NCBI GenBank assembly: GCA_020081605.1
Contig: JAHREC010000018.1
Coordinates: 2,604,001-2,668,000 of the forward strand
Length of the DNA stretch: 64,000 nucleotides
Reading direction: 5' to 3'
Source of the DNA: Albifimbria verrucaria
Lineage: Eukaryota > Ascomycota > Sordariomycetes > Hypocreales > Stachybotryaceae
Position 1 is the first letter of the stretch, and every line of letters starts with the position of its first letter. Both the position numbers and the translations under genes were made by a program. Positions 24,200 through 36,543 of the stretch are shown here, in pieces. Under the pieces are notes generated by a model, which saw nothing but the letters and a program-made list of their open reading frames with translations, did no database searches and was not told the DNA's origin.

Positions 24200-25844
24200 G
24201 TTGGCGGAGCTCCGGAACAGGTGACGTCGGTGCAGTAGAGAGCTAGCCAAGTGGCAGAGTGAGAAGATGTGTTTGGTTGGAAGTGCCGAAGATAGGGAGG
24301 TGGGAGAGAGGAGGAAAGATAAGAAGAGTTGGGCAAAGGGCGAGGCGCGGAAGAAAAAGAAGAAGACAGGAGAGGAAAAAAAAGGTGGCTTGAAAGCTGC
24401 ACAGGACAAATGTAGAACAGTAGATGATGATGGAATCGAAGGCGCGTGCCTTGTTGGAGGGGCATCAGCCGCAGGCAAAGCAAAGCAGCGCAGCGCAGCG
24501 CAGCGCAACGCAACGCAAAGCAAGGCCCCAAGTCACCCAGAGGGGCAAAAATAGTGCCTAATTTGGGACACGGTACTTTTTCCATGTGCTCCTACTTACT
24601 TGCGGTTAGCCTCCTAAACTGCTAAACCTATTAGTCTCTAACCTGCTTGCTTCAGTGGTACTCGGTGCTACCTATCCGGGTTGCTTGCTCACTACCTAAC
24701 CTTACGTTCAACACCACGGCCAGTCTGTGCCTTTTCTTTTGTTAGATGCGGCTAAACTGCCGTCTCCCTGTGCTTGCGTTAGGCATCAAGACAGAAAAGA
24801 GGGATCAAAACTGTCGCACCTGCATGCCCCATCCACTCCACGATGCTCGGGCCCTTTATGTACACGCCGCCAGCGGTGAAACGACAACTCTGACTTACAT
24901 AAGACATTTAACGTAGCCCACTACAACGCCGACGCTTGAGCCATTGGGCACGCCCATGCTGTAACCTATTCGATGGTGGCAAGGTCTGTGGTTGCATAAA
25001 GGTTGAAGGGGCCAGTAAGAACCCTAACTATCTCAGCCTGTTTCGTCATGTGCAACAAGGCGAGTTAGCAACCAAGGACGCCATATGGAGGTTCTGCCTA
25101 TCCATGATGTGGGCAGACTAAGGAAGGCCCGTCACTTGACTTGGAGATGGTGAACAGTATCTGGATGGTTTGTGTGACGAGAGAGATCAACCGACGTAAT
25201 TGTGGTGCTTTGAAAGTGTTGCGAACAAATTGTGTCTATGTGGCATAAGTTATTTAGTTGAATGTCTTCTCAATGCAATATTGCTCTTTTAGGCCCTTGT
25301 ACCTACCTACACCCACAACCTATAATCCCAGCTTTCGCACCAAACAAACTGTCGATACAATTAGATTAATAAATCGAGAAATTCGGTATAATATTCTCCT
25401 CGTCGCCGATTAACTACCCGCACCAGTTTTGTAGTTATCCGGCATCCTACATGATCTCAACACGCAAGGGCGGCATGGATATGCAAACAGGGCGGTATGG
25501 TTGGCTGATGGCTGGCCTAACCGGTGGTCCCTGAATCCTCGTTCCAGCGCAGGCACCAAAGCATTGGCGGGGTTCAAGTCCCATAGCGGGGTGGGAAATC
25601 TAGGCAAAGTACTCGAGCTACCATTCCCGGTGAGCATATACATTGCCACATCAGAAAGCAAAGTACCTGGTCTAATCGGCTTATCGATAGGACCGCGAAC
25701 CCACTATTGGACCCGCCCACCTATTTTTTTCTGATATGGGAAAAGAAAAAATTGACCGCCTTCCTACTTACTCCGCCGCCTTCGCCATCACCACAACACT
25801 TCCCTCTTCATCCAGCAACAGAGTCTTCGACCAGTGTGCCCAAG
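24200..25844. promoter_or_regulatory. Divergent promoter region between DDI1 and NOG1
   Basis: DDI1 and NOG1 diverge from this 1.6-kb region. It contains a purine-rich tract (24285-24400), the pentanucleotide array at 24476-24524 and TACCTACC motifs near 25300. Only short, unsupported open frames are present. An A-box/B-box-like pair at 25511-25582 does not fold as a tRNA. Confidence 0.55.
24476..24524. repeat. Pentanucleotide array GCAAA/GCAGC/GCAAC
   Basis: About ten copies of a GCANN five-base unit stand in a row, with the last two bases varying between AA, GC and AC. It lies about 280-320 bases upstream of the DDI1 start. Confidence 0.85.
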
Positions 25845-27980
25845 ATGAAGACCACTTGAAGGACATCCCCCGTTCCCACTCAGCAGGAGTTCCTGGACAT
25901 TGTGCTGAGCAGGACCCAACGGAAACTGCCCACTCAGATCCGTGCCGGCTTCAACATCAACCGTATCCGAGGTAAGGCGCTCGCTCCCGCCAACAACTTC
26001 GATTGGCACTGACACTTTCGCAGGCTTCTACACCAGAAAAGTCAAGTTCTCCCAGGAGACCTTCTCCGAGAAGTTTGGCGCCATCCTCGACAGCTTCCCT
26101 CGCCTGCAAGACATCCACCCCTTCCACAAGGATCTGCTCAACACCCTCTACGATGCCGACCATTTCAGGATCGCCCTGGGTCAGCTTTCTACTGCGAAAC
26201 ATTTGATCGAGACCATTTCCAGAGATTACGTCCGACTTCTCAAGTACGGACAGTCTCTCTTCCAATGCAAGCAACTCAAGAGGGCCGCGCTGGGTCGCAT
26301 GGCCACCATTATCAAGCGATTGAAGGACCCGCTCCTCTACCTGGACCAGGTTCGACAGCATCTTGGTCGTCTGCCGGCCATCGACCCCAACACGCGCACA
26401 CTGGTCATCTGCGGTTTCCCTAACGTCGGAAAGTCGAGCTTCCTGCGAAGCGTCTCGCGAGCCGACGTCGATGTCCAGCCTTACGCCTTCACCACCAAGA
26501 GTCTGTTTGTCGGTCATTTCGACTACAAGTACCTGCGATTCCAGGCTATCGACACTCCCGGTATCCTCGATCATCCTCTGGAGGAGATGAACACCATTGA
26601 GATGCAGAGGTAAGACCCATGCTTCGCCCTTGCAGTGCCAGCGCACGTCTAACTCAACTGAATAGTATTACCGCCATCGCTCACTTGCGATCTGCTATCA
26701 TGTATTTCATGGATCTGTCCGAGCAGTGTGGCTACTCGGTCCAGGCCCAGATTCAGCTTTTCAAGAGTATCAAGCCTCTTTTCTCCAACAAGCTCGTATT
26801 CATTGTCATCAACAAGATTGATGTCGCTCGGCCCGAGGATCTTTCCCTGAGATGCAAGCCGAACTCCAGGGATTGCTTAAGCCCGGTGAGATTGAGATGC
26901 TCCAGCTCTCATGCAACACGCAAGAGGGTGTTCAGGAGGTCAAGAACGCTGCCTGTGAGCGTCTGATTGCTGAGCGAGTCAACCAGAAGTTGAAGGCTGG
27001 TACAAACATGAGCGGTGCTATCGGTGGACGTCTTGCCGATGTCATGGCGCGTATTCACGTCGCCATGCCCATGGATGGTCAAACCCGCGAGACCTTTGTT
27101 CCTGACGCAGTTAAGAACAGGGTCAAGTATGACAAGACTGATCCTGAGCGCCGCAGACTCGCTCGCGATGTTGAGGAAGAGAATGGAGGTGCCGGTGTCT
27201 ACAGCGTCGATATGCGCGAGGGCTGGCAGCTCAAGAACCCTGAGTGGAAGTACGACAAGATCCCTGAAGTCTTCGACGGCAAGAACGTCTACGACTTTGT
27301 CGATCCCGATATCGAGGCCAAGCTTGCTGCCCTCGAGGAGGAAGAGGAGAAGCTGGAGCAGGAGGGCTACTACGACTCCGATGAGGATATTGAGGATGAG
27401 GAGGAGGCCGAGGTTCTCCGCAAGGCTGAGCTCATCCGTGAGCGACAGCAGCTCATCCGCAACGAGGCCCGCATGAAGAAGCGCCTCAAGAACCAGGCCA
27501 TCATTCCCCGCAAGGCTATGAAGAAGGGTCTTTCCGAGTTCGAGGATGCTATGGACTCGCTCGGTGTGGACACTACCGATATGGTGGAGAGAGCCAGGTC
27601 CAAGTCCGGACCCACTCGTGGCCGTTCTTTGACTAGGAGCCGTGCCGGCACTGAGGATCCTGACGCCATGGACGTTGATTCTCTGAAGACGAACCGTGAG
27701 CGTCTCCGCTCCAAGAGCCGTGCCCCGACAACCAACCGTTTGACCGATGGTATGCAAGACGAGGGCGCCAGGTCTAAGGCCGAGCGCATCGCCAGGCTGA
27801 ACCAGAAGAAGATGAACAGAATGGCTCGCCAGGGTGAGGCTGATAGGCACACAAAGGCCTCTCTGGACAGGCATTTGGTAAGTACCACGCACTCTTACCT
27901 GATTTATCAAATCCTTTTGCTAACCAACATTTCACCAGGTTGCCGGAAAGCGTGGCATTGGCAAGACTTCCCGACGATAA
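25845..27980 (+). CDS. NOG1: Nucleolar GTP-binding protein 1 (NOG1)
   Basis: NOG1 is an essential GTPase of 60S ribosome assembly. Translation starts [19 protein letters not shown] once two lost bases are restored (the TG at about 25858 and C5 at about 25868-25872). It continues [18 protein letters not shown], then an intron (25972..26023) and [18 protein letters not shown]. The circularly ordinary GTPase motifs follow: G1 [10 protein letters not shown] (about 26413), G3 [12 protein letters not shown], and G4 NKID (about 26812). A second intron is 26610..26665. A frame break at 26847-26849 (CCC) is followed by 340 codons of intact NOG1 C-terminus, including acidic [11 protein letters not shown] and basic [21 protein letters not shown] last intron (27878..27938) precedes [13 protein letters not shown]. 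Length is about 655 residues, as expected. The long open frames on the opposite strand are shadows of this gene. Confidence 0.95.
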
Positions 27981-28456
27981 GGGCGGTGCTTCCTCTTTTG
28001 ATTCCTTTGCCTCCCGGCTCTTTGGTTTCTTTCTGGCTGGGCTTTCTTGGGAGTTCACGGCGTGGTGGCGTCTGGTTCCATTGGAGGGGATTAAAAGAAA
28101 ATAGGGGACGCTGTCCTGCCGCATGTTTTGGTTGCCATGTCTATAGACTGTGTGATGTCGCTCAAAAGCACACCCCTTTGGCACGTACGATGACCATGAA
28201 AACAAAAGAAGACGGCATTTTCATTCAAGAGACGGTACGATTGGTTGCGTCTAGCATTAGTCTTTTGTGCCTGGTAGACAGATCTCTGCATAATTCCAAT
28301 GGGTCTTGTATACTTTCAAAACATCATCGTGTATCTGTGTATCTTCACTGTCACCTTTATCGCCTAGGAGATTCATGGCCTTTGTACGAGGAAATATTCA
28401 GATGTTGTCCACTATGTCCGCATCCCTGGGGAACCCGCCCAGCCTAATCTCTCCGT
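27981..28456. other. Convergent intergenic region (NOG1 / GDI 3' ends)
   Basis: This is 476 bases between two converging genes, presumably holding both 3' untranslated regions. I see nothing else in it. Confidence 0.6.
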
Positions 28457-30385
28457 TTATTGCTCATCAGCGACATTAATACCCTCCCTCAGCCCCTCAA
28501 CCTTGAGCTCCTCGCCAGTGGCACGGTGGTAGATGTCCTTGACATCATCCGTCGTCGTCTCGAAGTGGCTGGTGGCGTCGTAGCTCTTGGAAATGAAGAT
28601 GTTGTCCTTGGTGCCGTTCTCAAGAGGCTCGTAGATGGGAATGGGGGCGCCCTGTGTGGATAACGTAAGTATATAACATTGTGGAAAGCCAGCACTGAAG
28701 ACTTTGACATACCATGAACTGCTCCTCAATCTTGCCAAGACGGTCAATACCGGGCTGAAGCTCGAGGTGGTGGTTGGCCGTGGTCTCAGCGATGGTGGAG
28801 ACAATGGCAATCCAGTAGCCCTTAGGGCAAACGTTGTGCGCCGATGAGACGCAAGCAATGTAAATGTCTGTCATGTGTTAGTGCATCCGTTTTTGGTTCT
28901 AGAAAATCCATTGAAATCAACTCTTACCGTTCTTTCGGCCAACCTGGGACTGGGGAATGATCAGCTGAGCAGAGTCGGCGTCGTTGGTACCGGCCAGCGG
29001 GTGCTTCAGGATGCAGATGGCTCGCAGGACATGGCCAGAAATCTTGGTCTTGCCGGCGAAGTAAGAGGGGTCACCAAGGATCATCTTGGCCTTGGTCTCG
29101 AACTTCATCTCCTCTACGCCAGTCATGGTGGCCTTGATGCCAACAGCCTTGTCACCCTCGTAGACGATCTCGTCAACGTTGGTGTTGAGCATGTAGGTAC
29201 CTCCGTAGATGGCAGAGAGACGGGCAAAACCCTGGGGCAGCTCACCCAGGCCATACAGAGGGTAGATGTAAGGGGACTTTCCGTAGCGGGCCACAGAGTT
29301 GCCATAAAGGCGGATGCGAGCAATAGCCTCGGGGCCTGGCCCTTGGTTGTGATGTGGTCGTCAGTGAGGTACAGAGCCATGGCGTGGCCGATGAAGTCTC
29401 GGGTACCAGTCTCGAGGCCGAACTTGTCGTAGACCTCCTTCATGCTGCAGTTGTTGATGTCGAGACCTGCGGGATGATCAGCATTATATCCAAGTACAAC
29501 AAAGCCGTGGCGAATTTAAATGTACCCTTGTGAGTGGAGGGGTCCTTCAGGTCGAAAGTTCCTACCCACTCGATGAAAGACTTCATGCGACGCTTCTCAA
29601 AGATGCCCATAAGAGGGGACTTGAGAGCCTCGCCGGCGTCAGAGGGGACCTTGGCGACGGTGGCCTTGGAACCTGAGCCCTGCTGCACGTAGCTTCCAGC
29701 AACCTGCTTGAACTCGAGGTATCGGGTAACATCGGTGGAGACAAGGATGTTGGTCAGCTCGCCAGAGGACATGAGGAACTTGGGGACAAGGTCGATGTTC
29801 CAGTCGTTGAGTCGGCCGTACTGCTTCCATGGCTCCTCGCCTTGCTTGTAGTTGCCATACTTCTTGAACAGCTGTAAGGGGAGTCGTCAGCAGCGGTCGC
29901 AATACTTGGGACAGGGAGCGGGATGTATGTGTATAGGGCGTATTTACCGTCTCAAGGTTTACGGAGGCCGCCTCGCTGCCGAAGGAGTTAGATGGGATCC
30001 GGCAATTGTGGGAGGGTCTCCCAGGGGTTCGACAACATACCCGCCGTAGTGGTCATTGCGGTCAATGTGCAGGACCTTCTTGCCCTTGACACTCAGGACA
30101 CTGGTGGGGGTTAGAGCACGCCTGCAAGAGGATAGATACCAGAGGGTTATTTCTTCGACGTACCCCGAGAGAATACACTCGGTCAAGCCTGGAAGCGGTC
30201 AGTCTTTGCGTCGGTCAAGTCAAAATTAAGCCAGAGCGGTAGGGATGGTAGCTCTTTGCTCGCCCCTGGTCCAGGGGCCTTGGCCTCGAGCAACGCGGGA
30301 TGGGGCAGAGCAGATTAAAGAGAGGAGAGAAAGACATACCGGTGCCCAGCACAACGACGTCGTACTCCTTTGCAATCTCGTCCAT
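28457..30385 (-). CDS. GDI1: Rab GDP dissociation inhibitor (GDI1)
   Basis: GDI extracts GDP-bound Rab GTPases from membranes and recycles them, and is essential in fungi. The start at 30385 gives [16 protein letters not shown], interrupted by an intron after the GT of the GxGxxG-type motif. The next exons read [28 protein letters not shown] and EAASVNLET, then the long Rab-binding platform ([60 protein letters not shown]). The end is [23 protein letters not shown] at 28457. At least seven short introns are needed, which is normal for this gene in filamentous ascomycetes. One clear one-base loss lies at 29331-29334 (G4 on the plus strand). Other frame changes coincide with introns. Length is about 465 residues. 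Confidence 0.93.
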
Positions 30386-30983
30386 CTTTGATGCGTGTGT
30401 CGCCAAGGAGAAAAGGAAGGAGGTATGGGAAAATGTCTGGTCGGTCAAGGTATCAGGGTTGAGCTTGTGGTTGGAGGTCTGGAGGGTTGAAGTAGCGGCG
30501 GGGTTTGGAGGGTGGGTCGAGTCTATTGTGCTGCATTGGTGTCGTGACCCAATCCAATAGTAAGGACTGGCACGACTAAGGTGCTGTAAGGTCGAGAGCT
30601 AGCTTGGGCCAGGCTCGGCTATGGCGACGGCCCCATCATGACATAAAACGCAGATCATGCACTACACTCTATGCGTGCCCTTGCCTGAGGCCCAGTCTCA
30701 TCTACAGCTCCAGGAAAAATAATATCTTGAAGTTTGAGGAATCAATCTTTTTTTTCTCTCTCGCTGCTCCCCATCATGCGGCCTGCAACTCCCATTCAAT
30801 GTCTACTGCTTGCAGGTGTAATCTTTCGTACAGATAATTACGAGATATAGTATCTTACAATGCTAAATGTACAAGCGACGAGCCAGCAGAGCTTTCGTTG
30901 CTCTGCGCAAACAACAGGCTAAACTATCCTGGCTGTTGACAGCCATCGGGCAGTTCCGTCACCTTGACTCGCGTCTCGACTCC
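30386..30983. promoter_or_regulatory. GDI1 upstream region / L4 downstream region
   Basis: About 600 bases separate the GDI1 start from the stop of the next gene, which points the same way. A T-rich/pyrimidine tract at 30745-30770 is the only visible feature. Confidence 0.5.
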
Positions 30984-31788
30984 TTAGTTGAGAACCTCCT
31001 TTTCCAACTTCTTGCCCTTCTCTAGGCCCTCGGCCTTGGCATCTTGAGATGGCGCACTGGCTTCCGCCTCTGCTGCGTCCCACTGCTCACCGTAACTGTC
31101 GTCCTCGTATGCGTCAGGGTTGTAGACCCGTCCTGGTGCTCCTTGCAGGTCAATCTCGGGGTCGGTATCGGCGACTTTGACGGCGTCCTCCCACGTGTAG
31201 TATCGCTCTGTCAGGGCGTGTCTGATGGCTCGCATCGTTCTCAGCACCTATTGTGACTTGGTTAGCAACATGCCCCGTGTGAAGCTCATTATGGAGATGT
31301 AATCTCACCTCCGCATCGCGCGTCTGGAACTCGCGTTCGCCAAATCCAGTTCGTGACTTGACCAGATCCGCCTTGGACGTCGCCAACATGTTTCGCTCCC
31401 TGCAGCAAACCCACCACAGGGAATGTAGGTCCTCCCAGGACTTGCGCCTCAGCTCCTCAAGCGTCCATGCTCGTCCATGCTCTTCAGCCTCCTTGGGTGT
31501 CCAGAAGGCCTTGCCAGGCGCCGGGAAGAAACCCCAGAGGCCGTGGTTCTCGTCAACTTTAACTGATGGCTTGTGGAAGGTAGGCTGCGGTAGTGGCACA
31601 TTCGACATGGACAGGTGCTCTTTCGGCCCCGATCCGTATATGCTGCTGACGCCTCTCTTCTTGTTGCTGTCCTTGGTCTTTCGCTTGCATCGCTGGACCG
31701 TCGTGGAGAAGGCAGCTGTCCGGCTGCAGGGTTGACTGAATTGAATCGCACGGCCCAGTACTGGCCGGAGTGAGGTGGTGCCTGCCAT
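30984..31788 (-). CDS. MRPL4: Mitochondrial large-subunit ribosomal protein L4 (L47/uL29m family)
   Basis: This is a component of the mitochondrial ribosome. The start at 31788 gives [20 protein letters not shown], a basic, Ser/Arg-rich sequence typical of a mitochondrial import signal. The conserved L47 domain follows: [20 protein letters not shown] then [20 protein letters not shown] then [21 protein letters not shown] 61-base intron (31248..31308) interrupts it before [20 protein letters not shown]. The C-terminus is acidic/charged and ends at 30984. The product is about 247 residues, and this gene shows no frame break. An upstream in-frame ATG at 31827 would add 13 residues; the shorter start is preferred because it begins the import signal. 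Confidence 0.93.
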
Positions 31789-32710
31789 TGAGCAAACGAG
31801 CCTGCAGAACAAGCGTGACCAGATCAATTCAACCGAGTTCCATCAAGATCAGAAAGATGGAAATTTGGAAAGGATAGATACTTAGGAGCCAATCAAAACG
31901 CGCATTGATAGTGGTCCGATAAGCAGAATTTGCACGTGCGCTGTCACGTGGCTTGTAGAATCACGAAGGCATGAGCTTCCAATGTTCTTCTATATACAAC
32001 TACCTAATTTAGGTGACGAAAGACTTGGTATTGGATGAATTCTAACGGTTAACCTCTTGTGGTTTTATTGACGCCATGGGGACGTCAATGATGTGGAGTT
32101 GAGTAATGCAGGCATTCGGAAGCAGGCATAGGTCACCCATTATGCTCCTTGAACTATATTCAAGCCAGTGTAGACACGCTAGGCTGGCCCTGGATGTGGA
32201 TGAATATGGGTAATACGCTGATGAACAGTCCTTCTATCTTCTTGTGTCCTGCCAGGCTTGTGCTTTTGTGCCTTGGTGAATCAATGCCCTATATTGTCAA
32301 CTGCTATGTAGATTTGGTGATGGAAGAGCTTTGATTTTACAAAGTCATTAAACCGCGTAGCCTTGGATACTCGCGGATAGTTCAAGGAATGAGACGTTAG
32401 CGATGCTATTGTTCAGTGTTTGGTACTGAATGAACGCACCCAGCCGTACGAGCGTGCCCGCCAATCCAGCTACCGACCGCAAGAAGCAAGGGAGAGCTCC
32501 GTCATAGGCCTAGAAATGAACCTTTCATCGAACGAGAAATGCCAATGGAAAGAGAAAAAGAGCATTGAGCGAAGGATCAATCCAGGTCCCGGTAAGAGGT
32601 GTGGAGTACCACTGTGGAGCTCCACCATGATCATGAGCTTGATTCCTCCCTATCAGGGTGTTCAAGTACCTCTCATTAGCTTGCTCTTCACTGCTCGTGG
32701 CCTGGGTTCT

Positions 32711-33612
32711 TCAACACGACACCACGGCGACTGCCCAGATTCTACCACACCGCTTCAAGCCCCATGGAAGGGTAGGGTATAAATACGGATCAAATATCAC
32801 ATCAAACAACCGGTAGACAATTATCTTACGATGCCAGGCTTGCCAAAAGTCGAGGAGAACATGCCAGCAAGGTCTCCCAGTCAGTCCAAGGCTTACGCAA
32901 CAAAAGCCGTCTTGCATGACCATCGGCAACGAGAGCAAGAGCATGACAAGTTTCGCCGCCGAGGCATGGTCAGGTCTTCCCGGATATTCGTCCACAAGGT
33001 GAATATATGCCATTGATGCTGCGTCATTCAGCAAAGTCCCGCTACTTACACCATAGAGATGCAGACGGCATCACTGACCCAATATGCGAGCATACCTCTG
33101 GCACTCAACAAGTCTCTGTCAGCTCCCGTACCGGCTAGAAGAGTCTCGAATTCGACCCAATCTAGAAAGCAAATGCTGCTATCGAATCGAACGCGAGTCA
33201 AGTAATATCCAAAGGGTTCGTCCACAAGACAACGCCATGGGCCCCGTTCAAACAATCGAGATAACCCGGTATATCCCACACGCAGATATGTCCAGTTCGT
33301 AAGCCTCGATACGACTGCGTCAAATCGGCCTGAATTAAATCATGGCTCGATCTCGAATATCTCCACGCTGGATACCTTGAATGGCACTTCGGTGAAGGGG
33401 AACGACAGGGTGGCCTCCTTCAGCAAATCGATGTCACTGCATGTCTGAGACCGACAGCAGAGCCAGACGACAAGAGTGAGACGTCCATGACTGCAGCCCT
33501 TCCGTCCTGAGACACTGTTCCAACTGGAATTCCATCGGATATATGAGACAAAATCGAAAATGGCAGGCGATACGCGGGCTGATATGTCATTCTGACCGTT
33601 GCTGAACGCCAT
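32711..33612 (-). pseudogene. Possible decayed or error-broken membrane-protein gene
   Basis: From 33612 the frame is open for 90 codons, ending TEVPFKVSSVEIFEIEP, then a single TGA (33340-33342), then in the same frame about 100 more codons including GYTGLSRLFERGPWRCLVDE, PFGYYLTRVRFDSSICFLDW and RGMLAYWVSDAVCISMV. A GTAAGT donor follows at about 33046. Downstream, another frame reads AAKLVMLLLSLPMVMQDGFC then VSLGLTG and VLLDFWQAWHRKI. The hydrophobic segments and the FWxxWH element faintly recall wax-synthase/Tri7-type membrane acyltransferases, but the central part of that motif is missing. The candidate intron is only about 31 bases. I cannot tell decay from sequencing error, and chance is not excluded. 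Confidence 0.28.
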
Positions 33613-36510
33613 AGCATCAGATCAGCCGTTGTCTCAAAACACAGCCGCTCTGCCAATGACACACCGACAGTACAAGGCCTTGGCCATTTCCCTCTTGGCT
33701 GCTATCTGGAAGCCAGTGCAGTCAATAAAGTCATGTCATTTCCCAAGGTGTAGGCGTGACGCAACCGTAGTTTCCTGGCTGCATCACTAGATATAGTCCC
33801 CGTCCGTGCCTTACATGTCTCTGTGATAGCTCACATACAGGCTCAGCTAAATGTTCGTTTTTGGATCGAGACTGAGACTTCAAGGACCCTACGGGTCGAT
33901 AGCATCAAACTGTTCGCTTTTACAGACTGCGGAGCCAGCTTGTGTTTTGGACTCAGCCACTGGGGCTTTCCCCATCGAGTCCAACGAAGCGCATGTCCGC
34001 CCCCTTGGCAGGAAGCCGTGTGCACCCCATTCTCCGCATGGCCCAGCCGAATGGGGTCATCTCTGTGGGACTAGAAGGAAGGAAAAGAATGGGTGATATC
34101 GACCCACAGAGACGGCATCTGGAGATGGACAGGATGAACCGAGCCATTAGCTTTCTGCAGACTCCATCAATTTAGCTCCAGATGGGAGGGTCCAGTTGTT
34201 AAACGAACAGCCGTTCTGGGATGATTAAACCAGGGAGACCTGATATAGCACAACCGACAAAACACCATATTTTGTATACGCAAGTGTTGGGTTACAACGA
34301 GTGTGAAAGGAAAGGTCTTGGCTCAAAATAGGAGCTTGAGGCAACATTCGTGAGCCAGTTACCCGGTATCCCCTTATAATTTCAATACTGCTCCGTGTAA
34401 ACACATGGTCATGTCAAGTCTCGTGAACATAACCGGCTATAGCAGCACAAAAGCCACAGCTGAGCCGTAGCCAGGAAGCAACTGACAGAACAGTTTGATA
34501 TCCAGTGCATACACGTTATAGGGTATGATATTGGATTGTCAAGACACTGATTTGCCCCTCGGCTAGTAACGCGTTCAACCACGAGGCCGATTTGCGGTAG
34601 AACCTAACCTCGTCGCTCTCAGAAGATCGACAGTACATGCATGACATTGTCAAAATTTCTCAAATGTACAAACGACCTGTGTTATGTGATATCATTCTAC
34701 AATTATCGTATGATGACGCCGGCCAACAGGGAAGAACTGGCTAACGATCCCCATACCGCCACCCACCATAATCTTACTGCAGTGTTGTATACGCGACAAC
34801 GAAGGTCGTAGCGAGTAGATCAAGCGGACAAAGGTTGCATTAGAGTTCAATTTGCTGCTAACACCGAGTCGATGCCATGACCGTAGGGTAACTAAGGTTC
34901 AACCATGACGACGATACTGGCCTACAACAGAGGCCGACTACTGGAGCTTAGCATCGAACGAGCCTTTCTTGTCTAGTCAACGACAGTTACAGCTCAAGTT
35001 GGTTTTCGTCACGTCCACGTCTTGGCTGGTACTTGGCGGATTGGAAATGGCACTCGTACAAGCTACCTTGGGTTGTGTCTGTTGCGTGGGGTCGCTTCAT
35101 ACACGTCAAAATGTCGGCAGAGCAACTTCCATGTTGCCGATTGGGCTCAGATCATCCCCGTGTTGTCTAGCCGGCCTCTCGAGGCTGTGCCGCGGTTGTT
35201 GCGGCCCAAATGACTGCATTACATAGTACAATGGCTTGTCCTCCAAGTCTTGCCCTCCAAGTCTTGCCACGAGCTCGGCCACTGGGCCCGCATCGGCCGA
35301 GGAGTACACGACAAGGCAGGCAAGTCACGCCCTGTGCGTGACCTTTTGGTAGGATGTGGAAAGGTAAATTACACGCACTTCTGTCGGCCCGGGGTTCAAA
35401 CAAGGAGGCTGGGTCAAGGACGACAGGTGGTAACGTTGTTGATACGAGAACCCCAGGCCGCCCGGGTTGTAAGCGTCTGTTCGCTAGATGCTCGGGTTAG
35501 ATCATGTGCACTGCGCTGCGCGTTTAGCATTCGGTCCTAGTTGTCGCGGATAAACAGACCGAAAGGAAGGCCCTGATCGTGCGGTTATCATGAAACCCTG
35601 CACAATACGGCTCAAACTGCCCTGAGGGACCTTGTCTTATTAATCGTACGCTGGACTGCATTTGATAGGGGCGGCTCTCTGGATGCAGTTGGCACCTCCG
35701 TATATGGTACAATCAGGCCAAGCAACGACTAGAATCTGGATTGTCTGAGCGTACAGAGTACGGACAGTAGTCTGGCGACTACCCTCGCAAGGTACTATCA
35801 CCGCAAGGTATGGTATGCATGTAGGTATGTCCGTGATTCGCCGGGAAAACACCAAACCAACACTCATCACTTTCCCGTTTTGGCTGTCCCTTTGAGCAGC
35901 CATGTGACAGCGACGGCAGGAGGTTAGCTTACGTCGGGGTCAGGTCATTTCGGCGACATGGGCTAAGGAGACAGACAGAGAGAGGGCTCTGCTACGGACG
36001 GCGGAAGCTCAGCGCATTCAGGCTATGATGAGAAGAGCCCGATGCCGTCAAGCCACTCCCACGTGGTGAAGTCGTCTATCCAACAGGCAGTCCCACTATG
36101 ACCCTGTGCATGTCGGGATGCTGGTGGGTTTTGCTTGAGAAACCCGGCCATAACAACACCGTTGGCTTGCAGGGCCAGGCCTTGCCCGGCCAGTCAAAAG
36201 TTCGCGCTACCGCCAAAGACCCCTGTGGGATGTTCGGTTTCATTTGGGCTGGGCATGCTGCAGTCCGTCATTTTGGTGACGTATTGCAGGACCAGCGATT
36301 ATCGGCCTGACATCGGATTTTGGGCACGTTCGGGGGCAGCCTTCGGATGACCGAGCTAGTGCTTTGTACGCGCAGCAAGCAGTAAGTCGGTTGCTAGTAG
36401 CTTCTTAGGTTACCTGCAAGCTTTTCACGTCCTTGAGCGATACTGCGCGGATAAATGTGACGCGTACAAGGGGTTTTAATGTTAATTGTTCATTTTTCCT
36501 TAATTTTTTC

Positions 36511-36543
<33 letters not shown>

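Noticed and set aside
25504..25600. tRNA-like A box (TGGCCTAACCGG) and B box (GGTTCAAGTCCC) in the correct order
   Set aside because: The implied acceptor stem (TGATGGC with AGCGGGG) and T stem do not pair, so no cloverleaf forms.
26909..27910. 333-codon open frame antisense to NOG1
   Set aside because: It mirrors the strongly biased codons of NOG1, whose product is highly conserved. The 229-codon antisense frame at 25957..26646 and the 204-codon frame antisense to PUP2 (13038..13652) are of the same kind.
29975..30045. A frame break in GDI1 after NDHYGG
   Set aside because: GG/GTATGT...CGGCAG/CGAG joins exactly to give YGGEAASVN, so it is an intron, not an error.
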